From positions 248,001 through 312,000 of the forward strand of contig NZ_VFUZ01000001.1 of the NCBI RefSeq assembly GCF_006658505.1: DNA of 64,000 bases, given 5' to 3'. Position numbers and translations under genes: made by a program. Below, one piece after another: positions 33,544 through 42,906 of the stretch (positions within the stretch are counted from its first letter, which is position 1; each line of letters opens with the position of its first letter). Below the pieces are notes generated by a model, which did not search any database, was not told the origin of the DNA, and saw only the letters and a list, made by a program, of their open reading frames with translations. This DNA is from Mesorhizobium sp. B2-4-15. GTDB taxonomy: Bacteria > Pseudomonadota > Alphaproteobacteria > Rhizobiales > Rhizobiaceae.

Positions 33544-35193
33544 ATGCAGTTTCTGATGCGCCTGCGGCCCAGCAATCTGATCATCGTCGCGGCTTTGCCG
33601 TTCATCGTCTATCTCTTCGCTTCGTCGATTAACTATCAGCGCTCGCTTCGCGCCATCCTGGGCGTGGAGAACGGCTCGTCGGTCTTCGTGCCTGGCTTTC
33701 TGGCGCTGGCTGTCGCCTTTTTCGCCGGCCTTGCCGTGGTCGTGTTCTCGCGCGCTTCGTCCAGGTCACCGCGTCTCGCGATCGTCGCCGCCGGGGTCAA
33801 CCTTGCCGCCGCGATGGTGCTTGCGACAACCGGCGTGGCCTATCCCTTCGTGGCCTCGGTCGTGGCGAACGCCGTCGATCCGTTCACCTCCAATCTGGTG
33901 GTTCAGGGCGTTACGCCGCGGCGATTGACGGATGCCGCCGACCTCATGGTGCGCGGCCAGGCCGCACTCCTGTTGCGAGCCTATTTCGGCCTGACGATCG
34001 TGCTCCTCGGTGCGTTCTTCATCGCCGCCCGCAATGGCGCCGGCAACGCGACGCACCGTTGTGCCCGCTTCGCACTTGCGGCGGTGAACGGCGCCGGGTT
34101 GGCCTTCATCCTGCTTTTCGCGCATATCGCATTCGCGGCGGGTGTCGCCACGACGATCCGGGCGGCCATCGCCGCCTACATGCTGGCTGCAATGATGGGG
34201 TTGCTCTGGGTCGGGCTCCTCAAGCTCAAATACAGCTGGCGGGCGGACGTGACCTGCATCGCGGCAACCATCCTCATGATCTGCGCTGCCGCGTGGTTCC
34301 TGCTCCAGCCGCGCGACAGCTATGTGCTTGTGGGGTCTCTCGCCGGGAAAGTCGCGGTCACGGCCGGGACCCCGTCGGGGATACTTGGCCCCGTCCGCTA
34401 CGGGCAATTTCCCGGGGGTCCCGACCGCGATGTGCCGCTGCGCACCTTTCGTGGCGCGCCGGAAGCGCTCGATGCGATCGGCAAGGCTCCCGATATCAGC
34501 GCGGCACTTGTCCCCGCCGCAACGGCGCCGGGCGCATTGCCCGTGCTGTGGCAAGCGGAGGCGTTGAACGATCGCGACAAGGCGTTCGGCATTACGCTCG
34601 CGGTGCTGGCGATCGTGCTTGGGCTGCTGACCTTCGGCGGTCATATCCACCGCAGACACCCACTCTCGATCGGCTCGGAATTCATCGTCGACACGATCCG
34701 TGGCATCCCGATGCTGGTTATCGTTCTCTATGTCGGCCTGCCGCTCGCCGGCGCGCTCAAGGACGCCACGCAGGGCGTGGTCGATCCGCCGAACCTGGTG
34801 CGCGGCATTGCCGCCATGGCGCTGGCCTATTCGGCCTATCTCGCCGAAATATTTCGTTCCGGCATCAATGCAATCCCTGCGGGCCAGATCGAGGCAGCGC
34901 ACAGTCTCGGCCTCAATGGCTGGCGTACCGCCCGGCTGGTTGTGCTGCCGCAAGCCTTCCGCATCATCATTCCGCCGCTCGGCAACGAACTGATCGCCAT
35001 CCTCAAGGACACGTCCCTGCTCTCTATCCTGTCGATCCGTGACATCACCCAGCGTATGCGGGAATTCCAGTCGGCAAGTTTCCTGCCGTTCGCGCCCTAC
35101 AACTCAGCCGCCATCTTCTACATTTTTCTGACGCTGGCGGCGGCAAGCCTCGTCAGCACCATCGAGAGAAAATATGACATCAAGCATCGATAA
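33544..35193 (+). CDS. HisM-type ABC permease with a large extra N-terminal membrane region
   Basis: 549 residues from the ATG at 33544 (GAGGGAGGG upstream), more than twice the usual length. Residues 1-255 hold about seven extra membrane segments. Residues about 255-350 form a soluble loop (LAGKVAVTAGTPSGILGPV, then FRGAPEALDAI) that resembles a piece of a binding-protein lobe. From about 360 the normal permease domain follows, with FIVDTIRGIPMLVIVLYVGL and the coupling motif EAAHSLGLNGWRTARLVVLP. No ATPase gene is in the cluster. It overlaps the beta-glucosidase gene by 20 bases. Confidence 0.85.
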   Translation: MQFLMRLRPSNLIIVAALPFIVYLFASSINYQRSLRAILGVENGSSVFVPGFLALAVAFFAGLAVVVFSRASSRSPRLAIVAAGVNLAAAMVLATTGVAYPFVASVVANAVDPFTSNLVVQGVTPRRLTDAADLMVRGQAALLLRAYFGLTIVLLGAFFIAARNGAGNATHRCARFALAAVNGAGLAFILLFAHIAFAAGVATTIRAAIAAYMLAAMMGLLWVGLLKLKYSWRADVTCIAATILMICAAAWFLLQPRDSYVLVGSLAGKVAVTAGTPSGILGPVRYGQFPGGPDRDVPLRTFRGAPEALDAIGKAPDISAALVPAATAPGALPVLWQAEALNDRDKAFGITLAVLAIVLGLLTFGGHIHRRHPLSIGSEFIVDTIRGIPMLVIVLYVGLPLAGALKDATQGVVDPPNLVRGIAAMALAYSAYLAEIFRSGINAIPAGQIEAAHSLGLNGWRTARLVVLPQAFRIIIPPLGNELIAILKDTSLLSILSIRDITQRMREFQSASFLPFAPYNSAAIFYIFLTLAAASLVSTIERKYDIKHR

Positions 35194-36577
35194 CGCACGC
35201 CGGACCCTTGAAGCCCGCGCCGCCGGTCTGGTCTTTCCGCAAGGCTTCGTGTTCGGCGCCGCGACCGCGGCCTATCAGATCGAGGGCGCGCATGACGCGG
35301 ACGGCAAGGGCGAAAGCATCTGGGACCGGTTCTGCCGTGTTCCCGGCGTGATCGTGGATGGCTCGAGCGGTGATATAGCCTGCGATCACTATCATCGCTG
35401 GAAGGAAGATATCGCTGTGCTCAAGGCGCTCAGCCTTGGCGCCTATCGCTTTTCCCTCGCCTGGACGCGGCTTCTTCCCGAAGGTCGAGGCGACGCCAGC
35501 GCCAAGGGTATCGCCTTCTACGATCGGCTGGTCGACGATCTGCTTGAAGCCGGCGTCGAGCCCTATGCAACGCTCTACCACTGGGACCTTCCGCAGGCGT
35601 TGCAAGACCGTGGCGGCTGGTACAGTCGCGAAACCGCCACCGCCTTTGCCGATTATGCCGGGCTTGCCGCCCGCAGCTTCGGCGATCGCGTCAAGAAATG
35701 GACGACGCTCAACGAGCCCTGGACCTTCTGCTGGTCGGGACACGCGACCGGTGAGGATGCGCCGGGATTGCGGGATGGTGTGAAAGGCGGCGTGACTGCA
35801 AGTCATCATGCATTGCTGGGTCATGGCCTGGCTGTTCCAGTCATCCGGGCCGAGGTAGCGGATGCGTCAGTCGGCATCGTCTTCGATCTCAACGTCGCGG
35901 AGGCCGCTACCGATGATCCGCGCGATGTCGCGGCGACACGGCGCTTCGACGGCGCCCAGAACCGCTGGTTTCTCGACGCCGTCTTCACGGGCACATACCC
36001 GCAGGACATGCTGGAGCTCTACGGCGATCTGCTGCCGCCGGTCGATGCCCGGGATAATCAGATCATCGCCGCGCCGGTGGACTATCTGGGCATCAACATC
36101 TACCGTCGCTCGGTGATCGCGGCGGGTGACGAACTCGCGCCGCTAAGCTATCGACGGGTGCAACCGAAAGGCATCTATTCGGCGGTCGATTACGAGATAT
36201 GGCCGCGCTGCATGTACGACATCCTGCGCTATGTGAACGACCGCTATGCGCCGCAGGCAATCTACATTTCCGAGAACGGCGTCGCCACGACGCCGGAAAA
36301 GGTTGGCGACGACGGGCGTGTCTGGGACGATCTGCGCGCCGCCTACTACGTCGATCATCTCGAGCAAGTGGCCAAGGCGGCGGGCGAGGGCGTGCCGGTG
36401 CGGGGTTATTTCGCCTGGACACTGACCGACAATTTCGAATGGGCCTATGGCTATACGACACCGTTCGGCATCACCCATGTCGATTTCGCCACGCAGCAAC
36501 GCCACATCAAATATTCCGGCGAGGTCTACGCCATGATTGCCCGGCAGGAAACCGTGCCGGTCGCCAAGAGCGCCTGA
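35174..36577 (+). CDS. GH1 beta-glucosidase
   Basis: 467 residues, the normal length for bacterial family GH1 enzymes, without a signal peptide, so cytoplasmic. The N-terminal signature is FVFGAATAAYQIEGA; the acid/base glutamate is in TLNEPWTFCW and the nucleophile in YISENGVAT; the glycone-binding end is WTLTDNFEWAYGY. It hydrolyses beta-glucosides or related beta-glycosides. It overlaps the permease gene and is followed at once by an SDR gene, so the imported compound is probably cleaved and then oxidised. Confidence 0.93.
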   Translation: MTSSIDNARRTLEARAAGLVFPQGFVFGAATAAYQIEGAHDADGKGESIWDRFCRVPGVIVDGSSGDIACDHYHRWKEDIAVLKALSLGAYRFSLAWTRLLPEGRGDASAKGIAFYDRLVDDLLEAGVEPYATLYHWDLPQALQDRGGWYSRETATAFADYAGLAARSFGDRVKKWTTLNEPWTFCWSGHATGEDAPGLRDGVKGGVTASHHALLGHGLAVPVIRAEVADASVGIVFDLNVAEAATDDPRDVAATRRFDGAQNRWFLDAVFTGTYPQDMLELYGDLLPPVDARDNQIIAAPVDYLGINIYRRSVIAAGDELAPLSYRRVQPKGIYSAVDYEIWPRCMYDILRYVNDRYAPQAIYISENGVATTPEKVGDDGRVWDDLRAAYYVDHLEQVAKAAGEGVPVRGYFAWTLTDNFEWAYGYTTPFGITHVDFATQQRHIKYSGEVYAMIARQETVPVAKSA

Positions 36578-36578
36578 C

Positions 36579-37274
36579 TTGGCTGCGGAAGGGCATGGCG
36601 GCACGGTCCTTATAACTGGCGCCGGGCGCGGGCTCGGCCACGAGCTGGCGTTGCAATACGCCCACCATGGCTGGCGCGTGATCGGTTGCGGGCGCACGCA
36701 TCCGGCTCAAGGTTGCACGGGTCGAATCGAGTTCCAGCCGCTCGATGTCGCCGATCCCGCTTCCATTTGCGACCTTGCCACGCGGCTCACCGGCAGACCC
36801 GTGGATGTGCTTGTCAACAATGCCGCCATCCGCAGCGAGATCCCTGGCCTGCACAGCTTTGCCCCGGATGAATTCCTGAAGGTCATGCGGACGAACACGC
36901 TCGGTCCGTTGTTGCTGGCGAGGGCGCTGCGCCCGAACCTGGTTGCGGGGCGCATGCGCGTCATCGCCAACATCGGCAGCCGGGCCGGGTCGATGGCTGA
37001 GGGGCTGCTCGATGATTATGACGACGACTATGCCTACCGCTGCTCGAAGTCAGCGCTCAACATGGTCTGCGCCCAGTTGGCGCAGGATTTGCGCGTCGAC
37101 GGGATAACGGTGTTGTCGCTCCATCCAGGTTGGGTGAAGACGGATATGGGAGGCGATCAGGCGGTTCTGGCGGTCGAGGACAGTGCGCGGGGCCTGCGCA
37201 CGATCATCGATAGCGCGACGCCTGGAGATAGCGGCTCCTTCCAGACGTTCGACGGCGTGCCTATCGGGTGGTAG
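36579..37274 (+). CDS. Short-chain dehydrogenase/reductase
   Basis: 231 residues from a TTG at 36579, one base after the stop of the beta-glucosidase; an ATG at 36537 inside the latter is less likely. Cofactor motif VLITGAGRGLGHELAL, structural NNAA, catalytic serine region IANIGSRAGS and YAYRCSKSALN with Tyr and Lys. The end is slightly short but complete. It probably oxidises or reduces the aglycone or sugar released by the glucosidase; the substrate is unknown. Confidence 0.87.
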   Translation: MAAEGHGGTVLITGAGRGLGHELALQYAHHGWRVIGCGRTHPAQGCTGRIEFQPLDVADPASICDLATRLTGRPVDVLVNNAAIRSEIPGLHSFAPDEFLKVMRTNTLGPLLLARALRPNLVAGRMRVIANIGSRAGSMAEGLLDDYDDDYAYRCSKSALNMVCAQLAQDLRVDGITVLSLHPGWVKTDMGGDQAVLAVEDSARGLRTIIDSATPGDSGSFQTFDGVPIGW

Positions 37275-37530
37275 TCGAAAAGCACCCGGTCTCCACGCTG
37301 GATGCCGCCATGGCTGCCAGGAAAGCGGCGTTGAAGACATCGCCGGCACCGATCGTGTCGACAACGCGGACATCGGATGCGACGGCCTCGACAAGCGTGC
37401 TATCGGGGCCGATGGAGATGGCGCCTCGCGGTCCGCGCTTGACGACGAAGGTCGCGCCTTCGCGCATGCTGGAGCGGATTTCTCGCGCGGCCTGCTCCGG
37501 GCTGGTCCGCATAGGCGCAAAGCCGCCTCT
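37268..37530 (-). pseudogene. Remnant of a PfkB-family sugar kinase
   Basis: On the minus strand the frame reads GATFVVKRGPRGAISIGPDS and VVDTIGAGDVFNAAFLAAMA. The second is the PfkB signature with its catalytic GAGD. The large N-terminal sugar-binding part is absent, and the end after this motif is lost where it meets the SDR gene. It is a decayed piece of a ribokinase/fructokinase-like gene, now antisense to the end of the cluster. Confidence 0.7.
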
Positions 37531-37605
37531 TCGCGTCACACAGGGTTCATCGTGCGGACATAGCGTCCTTCCCAGGTCTTTGCTGCAATGCAAAAGGAGT
37601 GGGAC

Positions 37606-39216
37606 ATGGTGGACATAGTTTCTAGTGAAGCGGGCATCCCGAGACCGGAGCATCCGCTCGAGCAATCAGGCAGTGCGAAGTGGTTCCTGCCTGCCTTCGG
37701 CGTGCTGGTGCTGGTCGGCATCGTCTATGTCGGTTACGCGCTCAGCCAGGATCTGGCGGTAGCCAAGACCGTGCCGTGGATCCTGCTCGGCATCGCCCTG
37801 CTGATCGCGCTCGGCTTCGAATTCGTCAACGGTTTCCACGACACCGCCAATGCGGTGGCGACCGTCATCTACACGCGCTCCCTGCCGGCCGAATTCGCCG
37901 TGATGTGGTCGGGCGTTTTCAATTTCCTCGGAGTGCTCACCTCGAGCGGCGCGGTCGCCTTCGGCATCCTGTCACTGCTGCCGGTCGAGCTCATCCTGCA
38001 GGTCGGCTCCTCCTCGGGCTTCGCCATGGTGTTCGCGCTGCTCGTCGCGGCGATTCTGTGGAACCTCGGCACCTGGTTCCTTGGCCTGCCGGCGTCGAGC
38101 TCGCACACGATGGTCGGCTCGATCATCGGCGTCGGCCTCGCCAACCAGTTCATGGCGCCGGCCGGCAGCGCCACCAGCGGCGTCGATTGGGGGCAGGCGA
38201 CCAATGTCGGCACCACCTTGCTCGTCTCGCCGATCGTCGGCTTCTTCGCCGCCGCCATCCTGCTCTATGTAATGAAGTTGCTGGTGCGCAACCCGGCTCT
38301 CTATGAAGCGCCGAAGGGCAATGCCCCGCCGCCCTGGTGGATCCGCGCCTTGCTGATCTTCACCTGCACCGGCGTCAGCTTCGCGCACGGCTCCAATGAC
38401 GGACAGAAAGGCATGGGCCTGATCATGCTCATCCTGATCGGCGTCGTGCCGACCGCCTACGCGCTCAACCGCACGCCCGACATCAACTATCTCGAGGCCT
38501 ACAAGTCGGCTTCCGTCAACGTCGAGACGGCGCTGGGCAAATATGTCAAGCCCGGCGTCACCGTTGCCGATGCCAATGCTGCAAAGGCAGCCGTGCAGGA
38601 AGCCGTGCGCAGCAAGACGTGGAACGATCAGACGACCGTTGCTCTGCAGGCCTATATTCACAACACAACTGCCGAGCTGCAGCCTTACGCTTCGGTCGAA
38701 AAGGTGCCGACCGATCTGGTCAGCAACGCGCGAAACGACATCTACCTGATCGGCGAAGCGCTGAAGCTGATCGACAAGAAGAAGCTGCTGCCGATGAAAG
38801 ACGACGACCTGAAGGCGGTGACCGACTACCACAAGGCCGTCGACAATGCGACGAAGTTCATCCCGCTCTGGGTGAAGGTGGCTGTCGCGCTGGCTCTCGG
38901 GCTCGGCACGATGGTCGGCTGGAAGCGCATCGTCGTCACCGTCGGCGAGAAGATCGGCAAGAGCCACCTGACCTACGGCCAAGGCGCCGCCGCCGAGCTC
39001 GTCGCCATGGTGACCATCGGCATGGCCGACCGGCTTGGCCTGCCGGTGTCGACCACCCATGTGCTGTCGTCGGGCGTCGCCGGAACGATGGCGGCCAATG
39101 GGTCCGGCTTGCAATGGTCGACGGTACGCAACCTGTTGCTGGCCTGGGTGTTGACCCTGCCATGCTCGATCGCGCTCGCCTTCGTGCTGTTCATCGTCTT
39201 CCGCCAAGTGTTCTGA
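37606..39216 (+). CDS. pit: Inorganic phosphate transporter, Pit family
   Basis: 536 residues from the ATG at 37606 (GGAG six bases upstream). The Pit duplication is visible: GFEFVNGFHDTANAVATVIY in the first half and TIGMADRLGLPVSTTHVLSS in the second, with about ten membrane segments. Between them is a hydrophilic region (about residues 285-420, starting near YLEAYKSASVN), as in the long rhizobial Pit proteins. It takes up phosphate with protons or metal-phosphate. No DUF47 (PitA-accessory) gene is adjacent, which is unusual for rhizobia. Ends at a terminator. Confidence 0.92.
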   Translation: MVDIVSSEAGIPRPEHPLEQSGSAKWFLPAFGVLVLVGIVYVGYALSQDLAVAKTVPWILLGIALLIALGFEFVNGFHDTANAVATVIYTRSLPAEFAVMWSGVFNFLGVLTSSGAVAFGILSLLPVELILQVGSSSGFAMVFALLVAAILWNLGTWFLGLPASSSHTMVGSIIGVGLANQFMAPAGSATSGVDWGQATNVGTTLLVSPIVGFFAAAILLYVMKLLVRNPALYEAPKGNAPPPWWIRALLIFTCTGVSFAHGSNDGQKGMGLIMLILIGVVPTAYALNRTPDINYLEAYKSASVNVETALGKYVKPGVTVADANAAKAAVQEAVRSKTWNDQTTVALQAYIHNTTAELQPYASVEKVPTDLVSNARNDIYLIGEALKLIDKKKLLPMKDDDLKAVTDYHKAVDNATKFIPLWVKVAVALALGLGTMVGWKRIVVTVGEKIGKSHLTYGQGAAAELVAMVTIGMADRLGLPVSTTHVLSSGVAGTMAANGSGLQWSTVRNLLLAWVLTLPCSIALAFVLFIVFRQVF

Positions 39217-39240
39217 GCGAGCCGAAAGTTCTCGAACACA

Positions 39241-39272
39241 AAGGCAGCGCCAGCGACCGGCGCTGCCTTTTT
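39241..39272 (+). terminator. Rho-independent terminator after pit
   Basis: AAGGCAGCGCC and GGCGCTGCCTT form an 11-base stem with a seven-base loop and end in TTTTT. Confidence 0.85.
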
Positions 39273-39361
39273 CGTTGAGCGAGGGGCAAGTTTGAAGAGA
39301 GTGCGTGCATTTGCGTTGACCGGCGCATGCCTTGGAGATTGGCGCGAAACGCCCATTGCTT

Positions 39362-39530
39362 CGTCATCCTGGAGCGACGCGTCGCGGCGCAGCCCCCAAC
39401 ATCCATGCCAAAACTTCAAAGCGTTGCTACGGTGCAGAAATCTGCTTCGCCGCACTCTTCGATCAAGGTAACGGCATGGATCCCTGGGTCTTCGTTCCGC
39501 TTCGCGTTGCCCAACGACACGAGGGGGCCC
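39362..39530. repeat. Degraded palindromic intergenic repeat
   Basis: CGTCATCCTGGAGCGACGCG...ACATCCATGCC on the left and GGCATGGATCCCTGGGTCTT...CGAGG on the right are diverged inverted halves, in the style of the GGCATGGATCC repeats common in rhizobial genomes. It occupies most of the 410-base space between pit and the patatin gene; otherwise I see only the terminator there. Confidence 0.5.
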
Positions 39531-39628
39531 GACAAATCTTGGACGGCGACCCGCTCGATCGAGCGACTGGAATCTCGCTGACAACAGATACCCGAGATAC
39601 CCGGTGAAAAATCACCGCGCGGGTTTGG

Positions 39629-40789
39629 TTAGGTCGGGTCCTCGCGGTGCAGATCGTGGATGGCGACGCCCTCGACATTGGTCGGCAGGGTCAGCCACTG
39701 GCGATGGCGCAAGGTGCGCTGCGTGTCCTCCAGGCCCATCTCCCAGTGCTCGCGCATCGAGGTGCCGGAGAATTCATAGTCCTTGGCGTGTCCCTCGTAG
39801 CCCTTGTGCTGGTAGATCAGGTGAACGATGTTGACGACGCCGGCGTTGGAATAGTCGGCGATCAGCTCCTTCTCGCCGTCTTTCAGCAATTCGGGAGGCA
39901 CGCGCTTCAGCGCCTCGAGCAGCTTCATCTTGAGCGCGTGGATGCGCTGGAAATTGTCGGTATTCTGGCGCGTGCGGCTGGAATACATGATGTCCTTGTG
40001 GCGCGACAGCACGTCGGCCATGCCGCGTGGCAGGACGCCGCGGGCGCTGAACAGATCGACCTGGAACACCAGCGAGGAGCGGTCCTCTTCCTGGTCGAGC
40101 AGATACTGCAGCGGCGTGTTGGAGACGATGCCGCCGTCCCAGTAGTACTCGCCCTCGATGCGGACCGACGGGAAGGCGGGAGGCAGCGCGCCGCTGGCCA
40201 TGATGTGCTCGGGCCCGATGCGCACCTTGTCGGTGTCGAAATAGACGAAGTTGCCGGTCCGGACATTGACGGCGCCGACGCTTAGCCGCTTCCTGCCGTC
40301 ATTCAGGACATTGAAGTCGATCAGGCTCTCCAGCGTGTCCTTCAGTTCGGCGGTGTCGTAGAAGCTGGTGGCGCCCTCGGCGCCGGCATGCTCGAACCAG
40401 GGATTGGGACTGCGCGGCTTGAAGAAGCCGGGCTGGCCCATGGTCATCGTCATCCACGAGGAGGTGCGGTTGCGGATGTCGCGGTAGATGTCGCCCTCCG
40501 GCGTATACGACCAGATCTTGCGGCCCGAGATCGTCTGCCAGAACTGCTCCAGCCGCTGCAGCCGGCGGCTGGACTCATTGCCGGCAATGATCGCGGCGTT
40601 GATGGCGCCGATCGAGACGCCGGACAGCCAGCTCGGCTCGCAGCCGGCCTCGGCCAGCGCCTGGTAGACGCCGGCCTGGTAGGCGCCGAGCGCACCGCCG
40701 CCCTGGAACACCAGCGCGACGCGGTCGTATTGCGCCGAGATCTCCTCGATGGTGGCGGCGGCTTCTTTGTTTCGGTTGCGTTCAAGCAC
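39629..40789 (-). CDS. Patatin-like phospholipase / PHB depolymerase-like hydrolase
   Basis: 386 residues from a GTG at 40789; a GGAG lies seven bases upstream and the stop of the decarboxylase overlaps, so translation is coupled. The patatin fold is shown by [15 protein letters not shown] (oxyanion hole), [10 protein letters not shown] with the serine nucleophile, and the dyad aspartate in [14 protein letters not shown]. It has a DUF3734-like C-terminal region ([16 protein letters not shown]). In rhizobia such genes lie with bdhA and acetoacetate decarboxylase, so a link to polyhydroxybutyrate or lipid turnover is likely. Confidence 0.9.
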   Translation of the reverse strand: MLERNRNKEAAATIEEISAQYDRVALVFQGGGALGAYQAGVYQALAEAGCEPSWLSGVSIGAINAAIIAGNESSRRLQRLEQFWQTISGRKIWSYTPEGDIYRDIRNRTSSWMTMTMGQPGFFKPRSPNPWFEHAGAEGATSFYDTAELKDTLESLIDFNVLNDGRKRLSVGAVNVRTGNFVYFDTDKVRIGPEHIMASGALPPAFPSVRIEGEYYWDGGIVSNTPLQYLLDQEEDRSSLVFQVDLFSARGVLPRGMADVLSRHKDIMYSSRTRQNTDNFQRIHALKMKLLEALKRVPPELLKDGEKELIADYSNAGVVNIVHLIYQHKGYEGHAKDYEFSGTSMREHWEMGLEDTQRTLRHRQWLTLPTNVEGVAIHDLHREDPT

Positions 40790-41570
40790 GAATTTTCTCC
40801 GGCAGGGTTGTGCTGTTCGCGAGCTGGCCGTGACCGGCAAGATAGTCGTGGACCACCTCGCCCAACCCGAGCGTCAGATCGGCTTTGAAGTGGACGGCGG
40901 ACACGATGTCGAGCACCGGCAGCTTCGCCACGTCGGCCATGACGTGGGGCCGCAGATCGAGCGCGGCCGGCGCCGTCCAGGCTTCCTTCAGTGTTATATC
41001 GGTCAGGTAATAGCGCACCAGCTCGCAGATGCGCGGCGTGCCGTCGACATGCGGGATGATCTTGATCAGGAAATTGGGGGCCGCGAGCGAGGCAAGCACG
41101 GAATCGTGGTCGGCCTCGCGGTGCTTGTAGCCCATCGTGCCGGTGGCGCACAGAACGCTGCCATAGTGCAGCGTGCCGACGATCACCTCGCCCTCATGGA
41201 CGATTTTGGGATTGGCCAGCTTCTTTGGAAACCCCCACAGCTCGCGCCCACCGGCGATCGGTGCGTCGTCGTCGAGATACATCGAATGGACGTAGCCGCC
41301 ATGCTGGCCCTTGTAGCGCACCGGGATGACCTGGCCGGTCTCGGTGTAGTCGCCGAAGCCGGTCGAATCGGGCATGCGGATGAATTCGTACTTGACCAGC
41401 GGCTCGTCGATCTCCAGCGGCGCCGGCACGACGGCTTCGAGCGCCTCGCGCGTCGTGCGGTAGGTGATGATGATGTATTCGCGGTCGAAGAAACGGTAGG
41501 GACCGGGCGGAAAAGACGGGTTGGTCAGCGGCATCGCATAGGCGCGCTTCAAGACATCGGCGATTTCCAA
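40782..41570 (-). CDS. adc: Acetoacetate decarboxylase
   Basis: 262 residues from a TTG at 41570; the ATG at 41534 ([16 protein letters not shown]) is equally plausible. The Schiff-base lysine region is [13 protein letters not shown], like that around Lys115 of the clostridial enzyme, followed by [20 protein letters not shown]. It converts acetoacetate to acetone and CO2, or related beta-keto acids. Followed by the patatin-like gene and divergent from bdhA, whose product is acetoacetate, so the three genes form a ketone-body group. Confidence 0.9.
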   Translation of the reverse strand: MEIADVLKRAYAMPLTNPSFPPGPYRFFDREYIIITYRTTREALEAVVPAPLEIDEPLVKYEFIRMPDSTGFGDYTETGQVIPVRYKGQHGGYVHSMYLDDDAPIAGGRELWGFPKKLANPKIVHEGEVIVGTLHYGSVLCATGTMGYKHREADHDSVLASLAAPNFLIKIIPHVDGTPRICELVRYYLTDITLKEAWTAPAALDLRPHVMADVAKLPVLDIVSAVHFKADLTLGLGEVVHDYLAGHGQLANSTTLPEKIRA

Positions 41571-41828
41571 GCTGCGCCCCCAAGGTTTTGTCAGGTGAAG
41601 TTTCGTCAGGCGAATTGCGTTCAGGAATGACCGCGCGAATGCGCACGATTATGTTGCACGGCACCATGACAGTGCCGTGTCAGCCTCACGACCGCGGTCC
41701 CGGACCGCGCGGGGCAATACCAGGGCTGTCGTCTGGCTGTAATCGCATCGACACATGGCTCTGTCATTGTCATGCTGCGACGCACAATTATATGCTCCTA
41801 TTCTCCTCCCTCCTCTCGCGAGATCATC

Positions 41829-42617
41829 ATGGGTTCCCTGTCTTCGAAGAATGCCCTCGTCACCGGCTCGACCAGCGGTATCGGCCTGGCCATCGCCCGT
41901 GCCTTCGCCGCCGAGGGCGCCAACGTCACCATCAACGGCCTTGGCGATGCCGCCGCGATCGAGCAGGAGCGCGCCGGCATCGAGAAGGATTTCGGCGTCA
42001 AGTGCCGCTACTCCGATGCCAACATGATGGACGGCGCGGCGGTGAGCGCCATGGTGCATGACGCCGAGGCCGCGTTCGGCAGCCTCGACATCCTGGTCAA
42101 CAATGCCGGCATCCAGCATGTCGCGCCGATCGAGGAATTCCCGGACGACAAGTGGGAAGCCATCATCCGCATCAATCTGCTCGCGGCCTTCTATGCCATC
42201 AAGGCGGTGGTGCCTGGCATGAAGGCGCGCAAATGGGGCCGCATCATCAACACGGCTTCCGCGCACGCGCTGGTCGCCTCGCCGTTCAAATCGGCCTATG
42301 TGTCGGCCAAGCATGGCATTGCGGGCCTGACCAAGACGGTGGCGCTGGAAGTGGCGCAGGATGGCATCACCGTCAACGCCATCGCACCCGGCTATGTCTG
42401 GACGCCGCTGGTCGAGAAGCAAATCCCCGACACGATGAAGGCGCGCGGCATGACCGAGGAGCAGGTCAAGCACGATGTGCTGCTCGCCGCACAGCCGACC
42501 AAGGAATTCGTCACCGTCGAGGAACTCGCCGCGCTGACGCTGTTCCTGTGCTCGGACGCGGCCAAGCAGATCACCGGCACGACCTTGCCGATGGATGGCG
42601 GCTGGACGGCGCAGTAG
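41829..42617 (+). CDS. bdhA: D-3-hydroxybutyrate dehydrogenase
   Basis: 262 residues from the ATG at 41829; the open frame before it lacks conserved sequence. SDR motifs: NALVTGSTSGIGLAIARAFA, NNAGIQHVAPIEEF, and YVSAKHGIAGLTK with the catalytic Tyr and Lys. The Q-H-V-A and WTPLVEKQIPD segments are typical of 3-hydroxybutyrate dehydrogenases. It turns D-3-hydroxybutyrate into acetoacetate with NAD, the last oxidising step of polyhydroxybutyrate breakdown. Divergent from the decarboxylase gene. Confidence 0.93.
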   Translation: MGSLSSKNALVTGSTSGIGLAIARAFAAEGANVTINGLGDAAAIEQERAGIEKDFGVKCRYSDANMMDGAAVSAMVHDAEAAFGSLDILVNNAGIQHVAPIEEFPDDKWEAIIRINLLAAFYAIKAVVPGMKARKWGRIINTASAHALVASPFKSAYVSAKHGIAGLTKTVALEVAQDGITVNAIAPGYVWTPLVEKQIPDTMKARGMTEEQVKHDVLLAAQPTKEFVTVEELAALTLFLCSDAAKQITGTTLPMDGGWTAQ

Positions 42618-42842
42618 AGTAATTCCGGCTTCATGGCCAGGGCCTGAAAGGCGTTCCCCCGTCGCCGCGGGATGGTTGTATCCTGACGGCGGTGGCGGAG
42701 GATCGGGAGTTATCCGCGGCGATGCGCCGTGTGGAGTGACCGGCCAACGAAGGAAGAGAGGCTTTTCCCTTCAAACCGTCATCAAGCCGTTACCCGGACC
42801 TCCTATCCGGAACCCGGAGAGCGGGCAGCTTGCATGCTGCAA

Positions 42843-42864
42843 TGCACAGCTGTGCAAGCGCTTG
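42843..42864. promoter_or_regulatory. Overlapping palindromes upstream of a LacI-type gene
   Basis: TGCACAGCTGTGCA (42843-42856) is a perfect 14-base palindrome and overlaps CAAGCGCTTG (42855-42864), a LacI-style half-site pair. They lie about 45 bases before the LacI-type start and are likely autoregulatory sites. Confidence 0.5.
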
Positions 42865-42906
42865 TCGCGGATTGGCGAATTAAAGCGCGAGCATGGGCGT
42901 CAACCG

